Below are positions 14,011 through 25,500 of a DNA stretch of 64,000 nucleotides, piece by piece. The stretch comes from Pseudeuparius sepicola (taxonomy: Eukaryota > Arthropoda > Insecta > Coleoptera > Anthribidae): assembly GCA_963920635.1 (NCBI GenBank), contig OY987301.1, positions 15,232,501-15,296,500 of the forward strand. Direction: 5' to 3'. Numbering within the stretch: the stretch's first letter is position 1; each line of letters starts with the position of its first letter. A program made the position numbers and the translations under genes. The notes beneath the pieces are model-generated. The model saw only the letters and a list, made by a program, of their open reading frames with translations. It was not told the DNA's origin and ran no database searches.

Positions 14011-15772
14011 TCGGTCCAGCCTACGGAGTGCTATAGCGCTGCATAGTCCAGCCCAAGGCAAGCAGTTTATCGTATAAGCTGTCAAGTGTGCCTTGAAACA
14101 TGGACAAAATAAAAACGATAACGTGTTATCGTCATTCTGTTTTGACTATCTGCTATAGCTACTCGCGTTTCCACAGTTAATCTAATAATAATTTCTACCG
14201 TTTCTAATTTTACCCATTACGTTAAATGCCAAACCTGTCACTAAAAATCGACGTAAATTTTTTCTTGAGGTTTTCCATGACTACCTTGATTTTTCAGTTA
14301 TTTTGGCGTGCTTCCCGCAGTAATTTTTGTTACAAATGGTCTTAAATCGATCAAATCTTGAAATTCTGAGCAAGTTTTCATTTATTTACCTATATCTACA
14401 AGTTAGCCCAGTAAATGAACACATTTCGAATAGAAAAAATTACGAAAAAGCTGGTTTCATAGGAATTCACTTCATCTTTGGCACTCTGTAGAATGTAACT
14501 CCTTGTATATTTTTTGTTCAAATTTGGTATATGGGACTTTTTGGGTGTCCTGATTAACGCTGTGGATTAAGTTTAAATGAAGAAATCGGTAAATGGTTTT
14601 CGTGAAAATCGGGGGAATAAAGGAAATCGAAGCCAGTCCTGGATTTGCATTTTGAAAATAGCAGGACGGTCGAAGAAGTGGTTTTTGAATGCTTTTCTAA
14701 ACAAAAAAAAGTTCAGGCGATTATCTCCAAAAATAAAGATTTTATGGATGTGTATAAAGTCGTGGAAAAAGTAGTTTTCTATATAATTATATTCTAGTAT
14801 ATTTTATCAGAGAGATAATATAATAAATAAATAACAACAACAATAATAGAAGTAAATGAACGAAGTGATTCTAGCTACTATGGCCACTTGATCACGAGGT
14901 AAGTTTCATTGAAATTCATGTGGGTTAAAATTTTATGTATTTTTTCATTTTTGGCATTGCCAGTTAGTCACAAGTATTCCAATCAAAAAACTATCTAACC
15001 CCCCTTTTAATCACGTACGTGCTGTTAATTGTATAGATTTAAAGTTTACTCACGTACAAATCAAACATTTTATATGCAACGACAAAGTTGTTGGGACTTA
15101 GACAACACTTCATTCTGATTAATCATTTATAGGTTCCTGTTCTGTTCCCATAAAACAGATTTTTTATTTTTCGTTAAATTTCCTACACCTTTATTTAGTC
15201 CCTTTTAGTTAGTTGGTTTTAGAAAACAAAAAAAGCAAGAAGGTACCTAAATACTCTCTAGTTCGGTATTGTTATTTATGTAGCAAGTGACATAAAGACG
15301 ACGATAATACCTTACACGCATGATCATGGGTATAGGAATTGTTTGTAAACAATGCGGTTCTTATCATTACCACGTGCCTACAATGCCTACTGCACTCATT
15401 ACTGTAATGAATTACGTTATATATTATTTATAATGGAAATAAAATTAATGAGACAACAACTGGGTAATATTTCACCATCGTAGAAAACTCTCTTCGGGAT
15501 GTTGTTTTTGTTAACTGTTTTTGTATAGATATATTCGTTGAGAATACCAATCCTCGTAAATTCCTTCGAAAGCTATAACCCAAAAGGAAAAGGAAAGAAT
15601 TATTATAACCGGCCGGATACGAATCTCAAGTATTCAGTTGTAACTTTCCATCCACATTTTCTGGGTGCCCTAATTTCGTTCGTCCCTAAGTTAATTACAA
15701 CTACTATCTTGTCTTAATTTTATTCGTTCAACCCTCAGCCACCAATTAATTATAGTTATTTATTGCGGAGAG
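14011..15772. other. Gene-free stretch
   Basis: A 65-codon lysine-rich frame at 14577-14774 has no domain or splice context and is probably chance. Nothing else was recognised. Confidence 0.45.
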
Positions 15773-16168
15773 GGTTATTAAACGTACTATAGGAAAATTT
15801 TGAATCGAAGTATAACAAAACAAAGACTAAAATTAAATTTAATGACTTAATTCTGCCCAATCACTGAGGCTCTTAGTAATAAAAGGGACCGTAAATTAGA
15901 CTATACAGTAACCATATTAAACGAAGGGTTGTAACTGCGAGACTTAAATCCGTTTAAATATGCATTAACCTCAACCTCCCACCTGGACCCAGAAATAATT
16001 AGGCTTTCCTTTGCTTAAATCCTTTTGTAAATTGGGTAAAAAATTAGTGAGGTATCCGTAGAGGATTTTATTGTAGAAAATAAACAATCCATAAGTCAAT
16101 AAATTTAATTTTAGTCTTTGTTTTGTTATACTTCGATTCAAAATTTTCCTATAGTACGTTTAATAACC
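15773..16168. mobile_element. MITE with 75-bp near-perfect TIRs
   Basis: The first 75 bases, starting GGTTATTAAACGTACTATAG, recur as the inverse complement at the other end with about one mismatch. The whole unit is 396 bp. Such conserved arms suggest recent activity, conversion between arms, or hairpin selection. A TSD longer than TA is not evident. Confidence 0.85.
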
Positions 16169-16705
16169 ATGACAAGGGTGTAATTTAATACTACGCCTAG
16201 ATTAACCGTGTTGGGTTATCTGTTATATTCTTATAGACTGGAAATTTCTGTTCAAAAAAATTGTATTCTATTCTCATACAAAAACTTAACTCAAGCTTGA
16301 AACATTCTTTTTTTACATTCTGACAAACTGCTTGCCTTATTTGACGATTTGCATGTAAAAAATTGTTCTGAATAGACATGTTCATTAAATTGCTATTGTA
16401 CTGTGGTAATATGCATAAAGGACAGCAGCTTGACCTGTCAAACGCATGCAATTTTTGCAGATAGAGATAAGAGTTTTATCCTTGTTTATGGAGTGTTTTA
16501 TATAAAAGTTGCAAGGTAACTATCGCGCGGGCTTTAGAAAGGTAGGCTTGTGGATTAGACAGGGTGTATCGTAAAAGTGCACATATTTTTTGTTTTTAAT
16601 AATAAACACTGTAGGGATATTTTTGGATCTTTTGAAGAGCTTTGCAACGATATATAATATTTTGATATTTGCTTCTCCCATTATCAAGATTTTGTGGACT
16701 TGCAA

Positions 16706-16744
16706 AGTTAGCCATGAAATTAAATTTTAATTTCATGGCTAACT
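16706..16744. repeat. Perfect 39-bp palindrome
   Basis: Two 19-bp arms (AGTTAGCCATGAAATTAAA and its complement) surround one T. It lies 117 bp upstream of the ATG of the gene at 16861, so it falls in the likely promoter or 5' UTR. Confidence 0.8.
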
Positions 16745-16860
16745 GCGATATTTTTCGTTTCGCTTGATTTTTCCCTCCAAAGCATCTGCTTGTCAAATTA
16801 CTGTCAAGTAGATAGAACTTTCGTGTTTTTTCATTGCGAACGTTCGCACTTTCCTACAAA

Positions 16861-19800
16861 ATGACCCCAGACGAAGTGAAACTAAACTCCCTCAAGTCCG
16901 GCCATAGCGAGAAAATCCTGCAACACGCTCTCCTGATGACAGAACTCGGCGTCGACCTGAAGGAACGCTACATCTCCGGCGAAAAATACATCTGCTACTT
17001 AAAAACGATGCTGGCAGGGGCCGACAAGGCCATAGGCGCCTTGCAAGTAATCTCGAAATCCTCTTTGCTGCTTGCCCAGAAGCTAGCTTTAGCAAATTTG
17101 AAAGAGAAGGGACTGAAGGCGAACGTAACTCTCGAATACGAGAAGCTTTTAATTTTGATTGAGAAGCACCTAGGCGACTTTGAACTTAAAACCGTGGACG
17201 AGAACTTTGAAACGTTGAACTTGGCTCAGATTAGCGAAAAAATTAAGAATTTGGAGACCAGGCAGAAGAACTCTGAAAGCAATCTACCGACCAATACTTC
17301 CAGCAGTAATAGAGGGTTTAAAGTATGCAGATTTTTTGAAAAAATTGCAAGTTTCCACCAACATAATTTAACCCCATCTTTAAGATTTTTTGAATGATAT
17401 AATAGTGGAATATGGATGCCTAAATAATTTATTGTCCTTTGTGGATAATTAAATGCTTTGAACGAATCAAATCATAAACAAAATCTTATCCTTGCATTTG
17501 GTAACAAATTTAACAATTTTCAGTCCTGACAAGACTATTATCTGTGCAAATAACCAGGACTGCTTGCTACAGAAAAATAAATATTTTTCTTGAAATCGGC
17601 AGTAAAGTGTTTCAAAATCGTCATTAAAAGCTCAGAAATCGGCACTGAAGTAGCCCATTATTGTACGATTTTTTTCAATAAGTAGGCCTTGGCGAGATGT
17701 AAACATCAAAACGTCAGACGCGGAGCCATCGCCCGTCAAAAGTGAGAAAATATTCAAAATCCAGCCAATAAATACACATTGCGAAATTGTTAACTATAGC
17801 AGCGCAATCTTTCAGTATAAATATTTTAGTAGGTTCGAATATCAATCTATTTTTCGTGCAGGCTGCACAACAGGCAGAAGTTTGGAGTTTCTGTTGGGAA
17901 GCGTCATGCCTCGTCATACTTGACCTAGGTAGAGCAATCGTCAAAGTCAAACAACGCCGTGCGCAGTCGGTTCATGGACGGGTGATCCCTTATTATTATT
18001 TTCTTGCCTAATAAAACTTTTTTCCGATTTCAAAAAAAATATAATATGTACCTCGGCACTGAAGTTCTTTTTATGACTCATGTGGTTTATTTACCTCGGC
18101 CAGAGGCCTCAGCAACTAAATCCCACATAATGATTTATAAAAAGTTGAACTTCAGTGCCTTGGTAAATAAATAACTATTTTTTTATGTTCAGACGTGCAA
18201 AAATTTAAATTTTAGGTATGATGTTTAAAAAATTATTCTTGCCGAGTATGTACCACAATCAATGCAACCTTAATTTCCATTATATTTCAATCTAATTGTT
18301 CATAACATTTATTTGTAGCTCAAACATAACTGAATGATGATTGCTCATTGTTTAATAAATTTCCAACATATTCTAGAACGACGTGGACGAAAAATATCCC
18401 GAAAACCTCTCAAGAGAATCCTTAATCGACCTAAACAATGTAGCAAATCTGCCACCCGTGCCAGAGGATATTTTCACGAGCTTTTCAAACAAACCCATGC
18501 GATCTTCCAGCCTGTCTTCATTGAAGAGCATGAGGAAAGTGAAGCTCTTTCTTCAGAAAGCAGAAAGCTCGGACGATGAAGCAGATTCTTCGGATACAGA
18601 GGAGCATGACTATGCCAAACTTGTATATGTACGTATACCTACATCTAATTTTTTGGAAATAGATCTACATATATGGTGAGTATGAGTCTGCAATAAAGTG
18701 TAGAAAGGTATACTCAGTTTTGTTTTATGCCATTTTTTATTTAGATGCCTCTACTAAAATAATAAATATAAAATTAAAAAAAAGAGAAATGGAAAAAATA
18801 TTAGATTTTAAAAAAATCATATTTTTCTCCATAATTTTGCATTTTTGTGACCTATAATAGTAATAACTGGCATCCTTTTTTGGGTAAGAGAGATGGTCAT
18901 TCTGAACAACTTTTCTTGATAATTTTTTCCTATCGCCGAAATTTTCCTCTAATTTACCCACCTAAAATGCCCCCTCTATGAAGACACGGCACTGACGAAT
19001 AGCGTAAACTCGGTCTCGAAATACTATACTAGCAGAAAACAATCCTTGTTCTCTGATACTATATAGTTGATGATTTACCATTTTCTACTCGGTTGTTGGC
19101 AGGGCGCCAGTGCCGTGTTTTCATAGAGGGGGGACTTTGAGGGGATGAATTATAGAAAAATCTCGGCGCTAGGAAAAAAATGTAGGTTCAGAATGACCAT
19201 CTCTATTACCCAAAAAAGGATGCCAGTTATTTCAGACTCACCCTGTATATGTAATTAGTAACGTCGATGGAGGAATTCAATCAACGTTAGTAAACAGAGG
19301 TATTTCCATGTTGTCCAATGAGAAACCAATCTACACTCACCGGCACGAAAAACGGAGCACTTACAATTTTTATTTAAAAAATGTGAAATTTTAATACTTT
19401 GCGATGGTTTATTATTATAATAAGTTAAACGCAAACAACAACATGTTTTAAGTAATTTCTAATAACAATTGGGCGCTTTTTTTAAATAAAAACTTTTGTT
19501 ACAATTTAAAAAATTAGAACGATAAACCCACATTGGTGTTGTGGCAAAATGTCCTTAAATGAATCAAAACTTAAACGATTTTTGAGCAAAAACTAATGAG
19601 GAGCATTTTTAATAACGGGTATTACCCCCGCGAGCTCGAATGATTGCATGCATTCTCCGTGGCATGCCTAAAATCAAATGGCGAATGTCCTCTTGAGGAA
19701 TAAGGTCCCATTCCTCTAAAAGAGCTTGTTTCAACTGATTTATGGTTAAAGGAGCAGGAACACAACACGACTTCGCATTCTTCGCCCAAGCATGTCCCAA

Positions 19801-22466
19801 ACATGTTCAATCGGGTTCGCATCTGGACTTAACGCTGGCCACTCCAAAACAGGAATGTTTACATCATTTAAATACTGTTGAGTGATTCTTGCGGTATGAG
19901 GTCTGGCATTATCATGCATCAGAAGAAAGTTATTTCCAATAAAATCAACATACGGGACAACAAAATCTTTGAGAATTTCATCAATGTACCTGGCAGCAGT
20001 TAAGGAGCCTCTTGGAACGATGTACAACTCAGTGTGTGCCTCCAGAGAAATTCCAGCCCACACCATTACTGAACCTCCTTGGTATCCTACTCTAGGACTG
20101 AAGGTACATTCTGCAAAACGCTCTTGTGGTCTTCGCCATACTCTCTCGCGACCATCTGGAGATCGCAGGCTAAACCTGGACTCATCAGTAAATAAAATTC
20201 GCCCCCAATCATTTTCACCCCAGTGCTCATGATTTCTGGCAAACCGAAGTCGCGCAACACGATGACGCCTAAGAAGCTCTGGACCTGTTGCAGGTCTACG
20301 ACTGGTAAGATTGGCTTCTCCAAGTCTTCGTCTAACTGTACGTTCGCTTACATTGGTATTCCGAACATGATGAAGTCTATTTCTGATTTCTACAGCTGTA
20401 GCACGACGATCTCGTAGACTTTGCAAGAGGATGAAGCGATCATCATGAGCGTTAGTTTTTCGTTGGGGACCAGTTCCAGGTCGTCTGGTGTAAGCTCTAG
20501 TTTCCAAAAAACGTGTATAAATACGGTGCACAGTGCTATTGGATACGGCATATTGTTGGGCAACATATCGCTCAGTTCTTCCGTCTTGAAGCAACGCAAC
20601 AATAGCAGCCGCTGTTTCAGGATTAACAGCCATATTTTTACCTTAAATAAACGCAGTACAGCTTTGAACTGTTTCACTTCTTTAAACTCAGACTTGTCAA
20701 AACAATAAAAACAAAAGAAAAGTCATGGCCAACTAAGACTTGTGTACTTTTTAATTTTTGGAAATTTTTATTCAAAACAGCCTAGTCTTGCTTTTCAAAT
20801 AAACGTTTAATTGTTGTTAGATATTACTTAAAACATGTTGTTGTTTGCTTTTAACTTATTATAATAATAAACCATTGCAAAGTATTAAAATTTTACATTT
20901 TTTAAATAAAAATTATAAGTGCTCCGTTTTTCGTGCCGGGGAGTGTAGTTATGCCAATCTTATTTGTAAGCAAAATAAATATTATGGGGTGTTTCCTAAA
21001 CATTATTGCGGCAAAAATTGAAGGGAACATTCCTTGGGTCCAAATAAAAAAAATCCTTACACTATGTACAGAATTGCTTCATATCCGAAATACAGGGTGT
21101 TAAATTTTGTAAAAAAAAATCGTTTTTTAATTACTATCTAAGAAATGCTTGGGCCGATTTCATTAAGTTTCTTAATAATTTTATGTTTGTCTTAGACATA
21201 CGAGTATTAGAGTTGATCTAGAAATTCCAGGGTCATAATGTCACGGAGCAGCAGGTTGCTTGAAATTGTGCACAAAAATAATAATGCCCAGTAGATTTTT
21301 GCAATTTTCATAACGTGCTTGTATAAAGAAACTAAATACAACTTTATCTGTCTCTTGATTTTTTCTTAGGTGGCATCATTTTCGAGAAAAAAATCAGTGA
21401 ATGTTTGAAGTTTGAATTTTATTTGTTTTTCTCGAAAACGAAGCGACATACGAAAGAAATCAAGGGACAACATAGTTATATTTTGCTTTATTCAAAACAA
21501 TTCTTAGATTGTAATAAAAAACGTTTTTTCTTACTAAATTTTAACATCCTCTATTTCGGAAATGAAGCAAATCTGGACATATTTTCATAGGAACTTTTTT
21601 TTTACCCAAGGAATATACTGTTGGCTGACGTATTAATAAAGACTGCTCACGGCTGTCATATTTAACAGTTCTCTGGCTCATCATGCTCTTCCCGGAGACA
21701 AAATACAATGCAAAATACATTGTTGACCATAGGCGCCATCTACTTTCCAGGACATGAAACTATAGCCGTGAGAAGTCTTATTAATACGTCAGTCAACGAA
21801 TATACCCTTAAGCTCGAAAAATCGCACTAAAATCGCGTTATAACCTTCAACTTCCTCCAGGCCATGATTCCTGGTTAATCTGTGACGATACATTATGTGT
21901 ATATCGTGCTCCGGGCCCAATTCCCAGGGCTTATATACTCAAATGGAAGACTGGACACTACTACTCTAGAATATTCCTGACCAATGATAGATGCACAAAT
22001 CATAAAGTTCTAGCAAGTTTCTAGAAACTTATGGAAGCTCTACAGGGAAAACAATGAAAACTAAAAGAAAATGGAGCCCTGGGAGCCTCAGGCCAACAAA
22101 GATGTGACCATTGAGTAAAAAAATAATTTATTCCTTTACTCAATGATGTGACGGAAAATGCTTCTAATCATAAAAATTATAAAACTGTAAGTAGAATACC
22201 GAAACACAAAATTTATCTGCTAAATCTTTGAGTAGGTTAGAAAACAGTGCAAACATGTTCATTCAAAGCTGATATAACAACTTTAGAGGCATTTTTCGTT
22301 ACAATAATAATAATAATAAAATGCAACTTAGTCTGATGATCTCACTTAACGTTTTTTTTTTTCTTTTTCCAAGGGAGATACTGACGATATCAAAGCTTCT
22401 GCCAGCCACAGTCCAATAAACAAGAAGCTCCACTTGGGAAACATTAAAGAAGAAACACAAGACTGA
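16861..22466 (+). CDS. Unrecognised acidic, helical protein (3 exons)
   Basis: Proposed coding exons are 16861-17322, 18377-18622 (or to 18628) and 22374-22466, all in phase 0 with GT-AG borders, giving about 266 residues. The start MTPDEVKL is the first ATG in the frame. Residues 1-140 are rich in Lys, Glu and Leu and look helical or coiled-coil (for example KSSLLLAQKLALANLKEKG). The middle has a Ser/Asp/Glu acidic cluster (AESSDDEADSSDTEEHD), and the protein ends in GNIKEETQD. There is no signal peptide, membrane segment or known catalytic motif. A Tc1 element, a foldback element and two MITEs lie in the second intron. The gene converges on SMPD4. I do not recognise the family, and an extra small exon in intron 2 cannot be excluded. 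Confidence 0.65.
18051..18163. repeat. Small inverted-repeat element
   Basis: CCTCGGCACTGAAGTTC near the left is inverted near the right (GAACTTCAGTGCCTTGG). The arms of about 45 bp surround a central GGCCAGAGGCC. Related GGCACTGAAGT text occurs near 17640. Confidence 0.6.
18862..19231. mobile_element. Foldback element with arms of about 150 bp
   Basis: AATAACTGGCATCCTTTTTT at the left is inverted at the right, and the similarity continues through GAGATGGTCATTCTGAAC to ATGAAGACACGGCACTG. It lies in intron 2 of the gene starting at 16861. Confidence 0.75.
19334..20945. mobile_element. Tc1-type DNA transposon, 1612 bp
   Basis: Inverted termini of about 150 bp start CACTCACCGGCACGAAAAAC on the left and CACTCCCCGGCACGAAAAAC on the right, and end near CATGTTTTAAGTAAT. 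TA dinucleotides flank both ends (19332-19333, 20946-20947), as expected for Tc1/mariner insertion. A single transposase gene lies inside on the minus strand. The element sits in intron 2 of the gene beginning at 16861. Confidence 0.95.
19609..20633 (-). pseudogene. Frameshifted Tc1 transposase (DD34E)
   Basis: The frame starts MAVNPETAAAIVALLQDGR at 20633 and runs 295 codons to a stop at 19746. An N-terminal helix-turn-helix of the paired-like type (YVAQQYAVSNSTVHRIYTRF) is followed by a basic linker. The catalytic triad is visible: D in LFTDESRF, D in LMHDNARPHTA, and E in NPIEHVWD, with 34 residues between the second D and the E (DD34E, the Tc1 family value). Near 19750-19800 the frame shifts; the expected C-terminus (PAPLTINQLKQALLEEW to GGNTRY) continues in another frame to 19609. 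One indel therefore breaks the enzyme, although the triad itself is intact. Confidence 0.93.
21619..21797. mobile_element. MITE copy 1 (GTTGGCTGACG termini)
   Basis: The ends GTTGGCTGACGTATTAAT and its inverse ATTAATACGTCAGTCAAC enclose about 180 bp. An 8-bp duplication GAATATAC flanks it (21611-21618, 21798-21805). A second, inverted copy is at 44448-44626. Non-coding. Confidence 0.8.
22102..22152. mobile_element. Micro-palindromic insert (37 bp) with 7-bp TSD
   Basis: The core 22109-22145 begins CATTGAGTAAA and ends TTTACTCAATG. Perfect direct repeats ATGTGAC lie at 22102-22108 and 22146-22152. It belongs to the same group as the inserts at 8368, 35785 and 41701. Confidence 0.8.
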
Positions 22467-22533
22467 TCCTTAATATATTTATTAACAAATCAATACAAAT
22501 GTATACAACTTAAATTAATTTAAAAGCTTACAT

Positions 22534-25500
22534 TTAAAATGAATCATTAAAGCTAATATTTCCAAAACCTTGCGTAGGGTAATTGTGCCTCACCGTATCT
22601 GGTGGGATAGCTTTTACAGATTTGTACAAAATAAAAATACTCAATAAAAATACAACAAAAGACTCCACCCGATATCCAAAAATCATTGCTAAAACACAAC
22701 CTACCATCAAGTATATCAAAAATTTGTAGCTTGCCAAGAATCTGAGGCTTATTCTGGGAGGTAAGTCTTTCGCTATTCTAGGAGAACCTGGTATCGACTT
22801 ATCGTATTTGAACACTCGCATTGGGGGGCAAAGAATTTGCCTTGTGAGACGACCGGAGTAAGTATTGCTGTAGTACATTTGATAGAGACTTCTTCCAAAC
22901 TAGAATTTTAAAAAACAGAAAATATCAAATGTAAATAGAAAACAATGGGCAGAAGCAGCAAATAAAACAAAGAAGCCTTATTATACCCAGAATGTAATTG
23001 CGCTATTTCAAACTGCAAAAATACACTTAGTTTTATGTAATTTTTAGGTCAAAGAAATTTGGCAATGACTAAAATAAATACTCTATAGGGACAGGGTTAT
23101 TAACTTTTTATGTTATGAGCAGGTCATTTATATAAATGTGGTTAATTCTATATTAATAAGAATTTTTGATCATTTATAAAAAAAACCTTACATTTTCATG
23201 TGTATTTAAACTCAAATTATTTTAAGAAGTCCTTACTGGGACTGTCAATTGGTAATTTCGATATCCTAAGTTGGCATCGATGCAGCAAAAAATGCAACCG
23301 GGTCATTAGTTCAGGTCAGTAACGAGCCCATTTGCGCTAATAACACGAAAAGTAACACGAACAAGAACAACACAGATGACGGTAAAACTCACGAAACGTA
23401 GAAAACCCGAGAATATTTTCATTACCGAATGTTTGAACCAGTTGAAACGATCTGGAAAACCTTCACTGTCACTTTGACACACTGAAGCTAAATTTGCCCG
23501 AGTCCGCCCCTAGACGCTGCCAAAAGCAGCTGATTATTACAAAATACCAAAACGACAGTGTTTCCATGACGTTTGAAATTATTATTAAAATGAGTTGTAG
23601 TCATAGTTATTTTTATTTGTAGCGGCATAAGCGTGATTGGAATAAGGTTTTTTATTATGCTCTTTTTTTCGTATCACTTGGGTAACTTTTAACATCATAA
23701 ATCAATGAGTGACGTCATTAACTGGTTGAGACACATATACCAATGTCATACCCATGGTTAACAGAAAATTCCTAGGGATTTTGAGGAGAATGTCATCTGA
23801 CAAAATCGGGACTTCTTACAGTAATCGGGGTATATTTTTTATTAATGGACAATTTGTTATTTCTATTATGTGAAAAGGACCTCTAATGATTCGGAATATT
23901 GTATGTACTTACAGTTTCATTGATTTTGCAAGCTAGTTGATACAGTCCGCGAACCAAAAATGCACATTCATCAGATTTTATAGGATGAAGATCCGGATCA
24001 CCTTCATATTTTATATTCTTAGCTCTACTTCTGACTTTTTCGGGTGTGAGGAATTTGTAATCATTCATCATTTCAAAGGAAGAATTATTTAACGTCTGTA
24101 TAGGCTCAGGTTCCTCTTCTGAAATCTAAACACACGCATTAAAAATCTACAAAATTCAATCTTATAAAACTTACCTCTTGAGTTATGTTAAACATCTGTT
24201 TTAAATTGTTGAGTGAGGCATCCAAATATAAGGGCACCTTCTTTCTATCCATCAAGGTAAATTCGTCGGTAGATGGCGACGCTTGCAAAAAGTATTTGAT
24301 CGAACCCCAAAACCCGCCATATAGTTCTTGTTCTTCTTCTTGTTTCATTCTAAGCAAATCGTTTGCTAAGCTTATCGATCTTTTTATTTGAATCAACAAA
24401 TCGAATACCTTAAAGTCAAATTGTTAATTGTATGGCAATATCAAGATAATCAAAAGCATTATTGTTGGGTTTTTACAAAAAGGCCGCTACACCAAATTTT
24501 AAACTTGCATCATTATCAATCGCAAAGGTCTAAATTGATGTGAACAAAACTCGGAACAAAATTTTTTTTATTTTTCTATTAGTTTCCACACTAAACATTT
24601 GGTGTAACTCTACAAGATTTCATCAATGCTTTTTTGCATGCCTATGTTTATATTAGTTCAAGCATTGAAATATAAAAGTGGATAATAGGACACTTGACCA
24701 TTTTTTAAAAGTAGCTTGAAACTATAGTTTGTTAGGAGTAAATCACTTTTCACAATGACAATTTTTTTCTCCTCTTTAATTTAAAAGAGTTTGGGGTTTG
24801 ACTGCTTGCATTTAAGGTTAACTTTTACTGGATTTTTTAGAAACTGTATCACAAAAACCTTCAAAAACGTTTTTGAAACAATTAGTATTGATACAATACA
24901 ATAACAGTAATTTACATTAAGAAGAAAAGGTTCTTAAGTGCCCTATTCCCCATCTACAAAATTGAATCAATACCTCCTGAGCTGGTGGATGAGAAAACAA
25001 CGGTTTATAACAAAAATTGGGTCCCTCAAGTTCATATATCTTCTGCCTAACCACGCCAGACCACTTTTTCTCGGTATGTGTACTGTTGATAAAATTCGGC
25101 GAAAAAGTTACACTTTTTCTGGAATCCAACTCAGTACTGCTATGCCTTGGTTGGACATAAGTATTTGTCGACCAGCTGCTAGTTGGCGATAATGGTGGCA
25201 AATTATTTGGCCAATTAGAGGCGTATTTAGAGTGCGACGGTGAATTGTTGTTTTCTACACATCGCTCAACTTCCCGGAGGTAATCAGCTAAGTTTGGTTG
25301 ACCAAAAACCTTAAAGGACAAGGTATAAACCAGATAAACAATTTCATTTGCGAGCGACTTACTTTGGCTATGCGATACAACATAAAAGACATTTTCGGGC
25401 TAACCAAATCGACCCTACCGAACCTTGGAATCAACTGTTGAAAAATTACAACATATGAAAGCAAATTTTCTGCAATAAACGGTAAATGTTCTCTTTCTAC

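Noticed and set aside
14577..14774. 65-codon Lys/Arg-rich frame
   Set aside because: Composition follows local A-richness; no supporting exon or motif.
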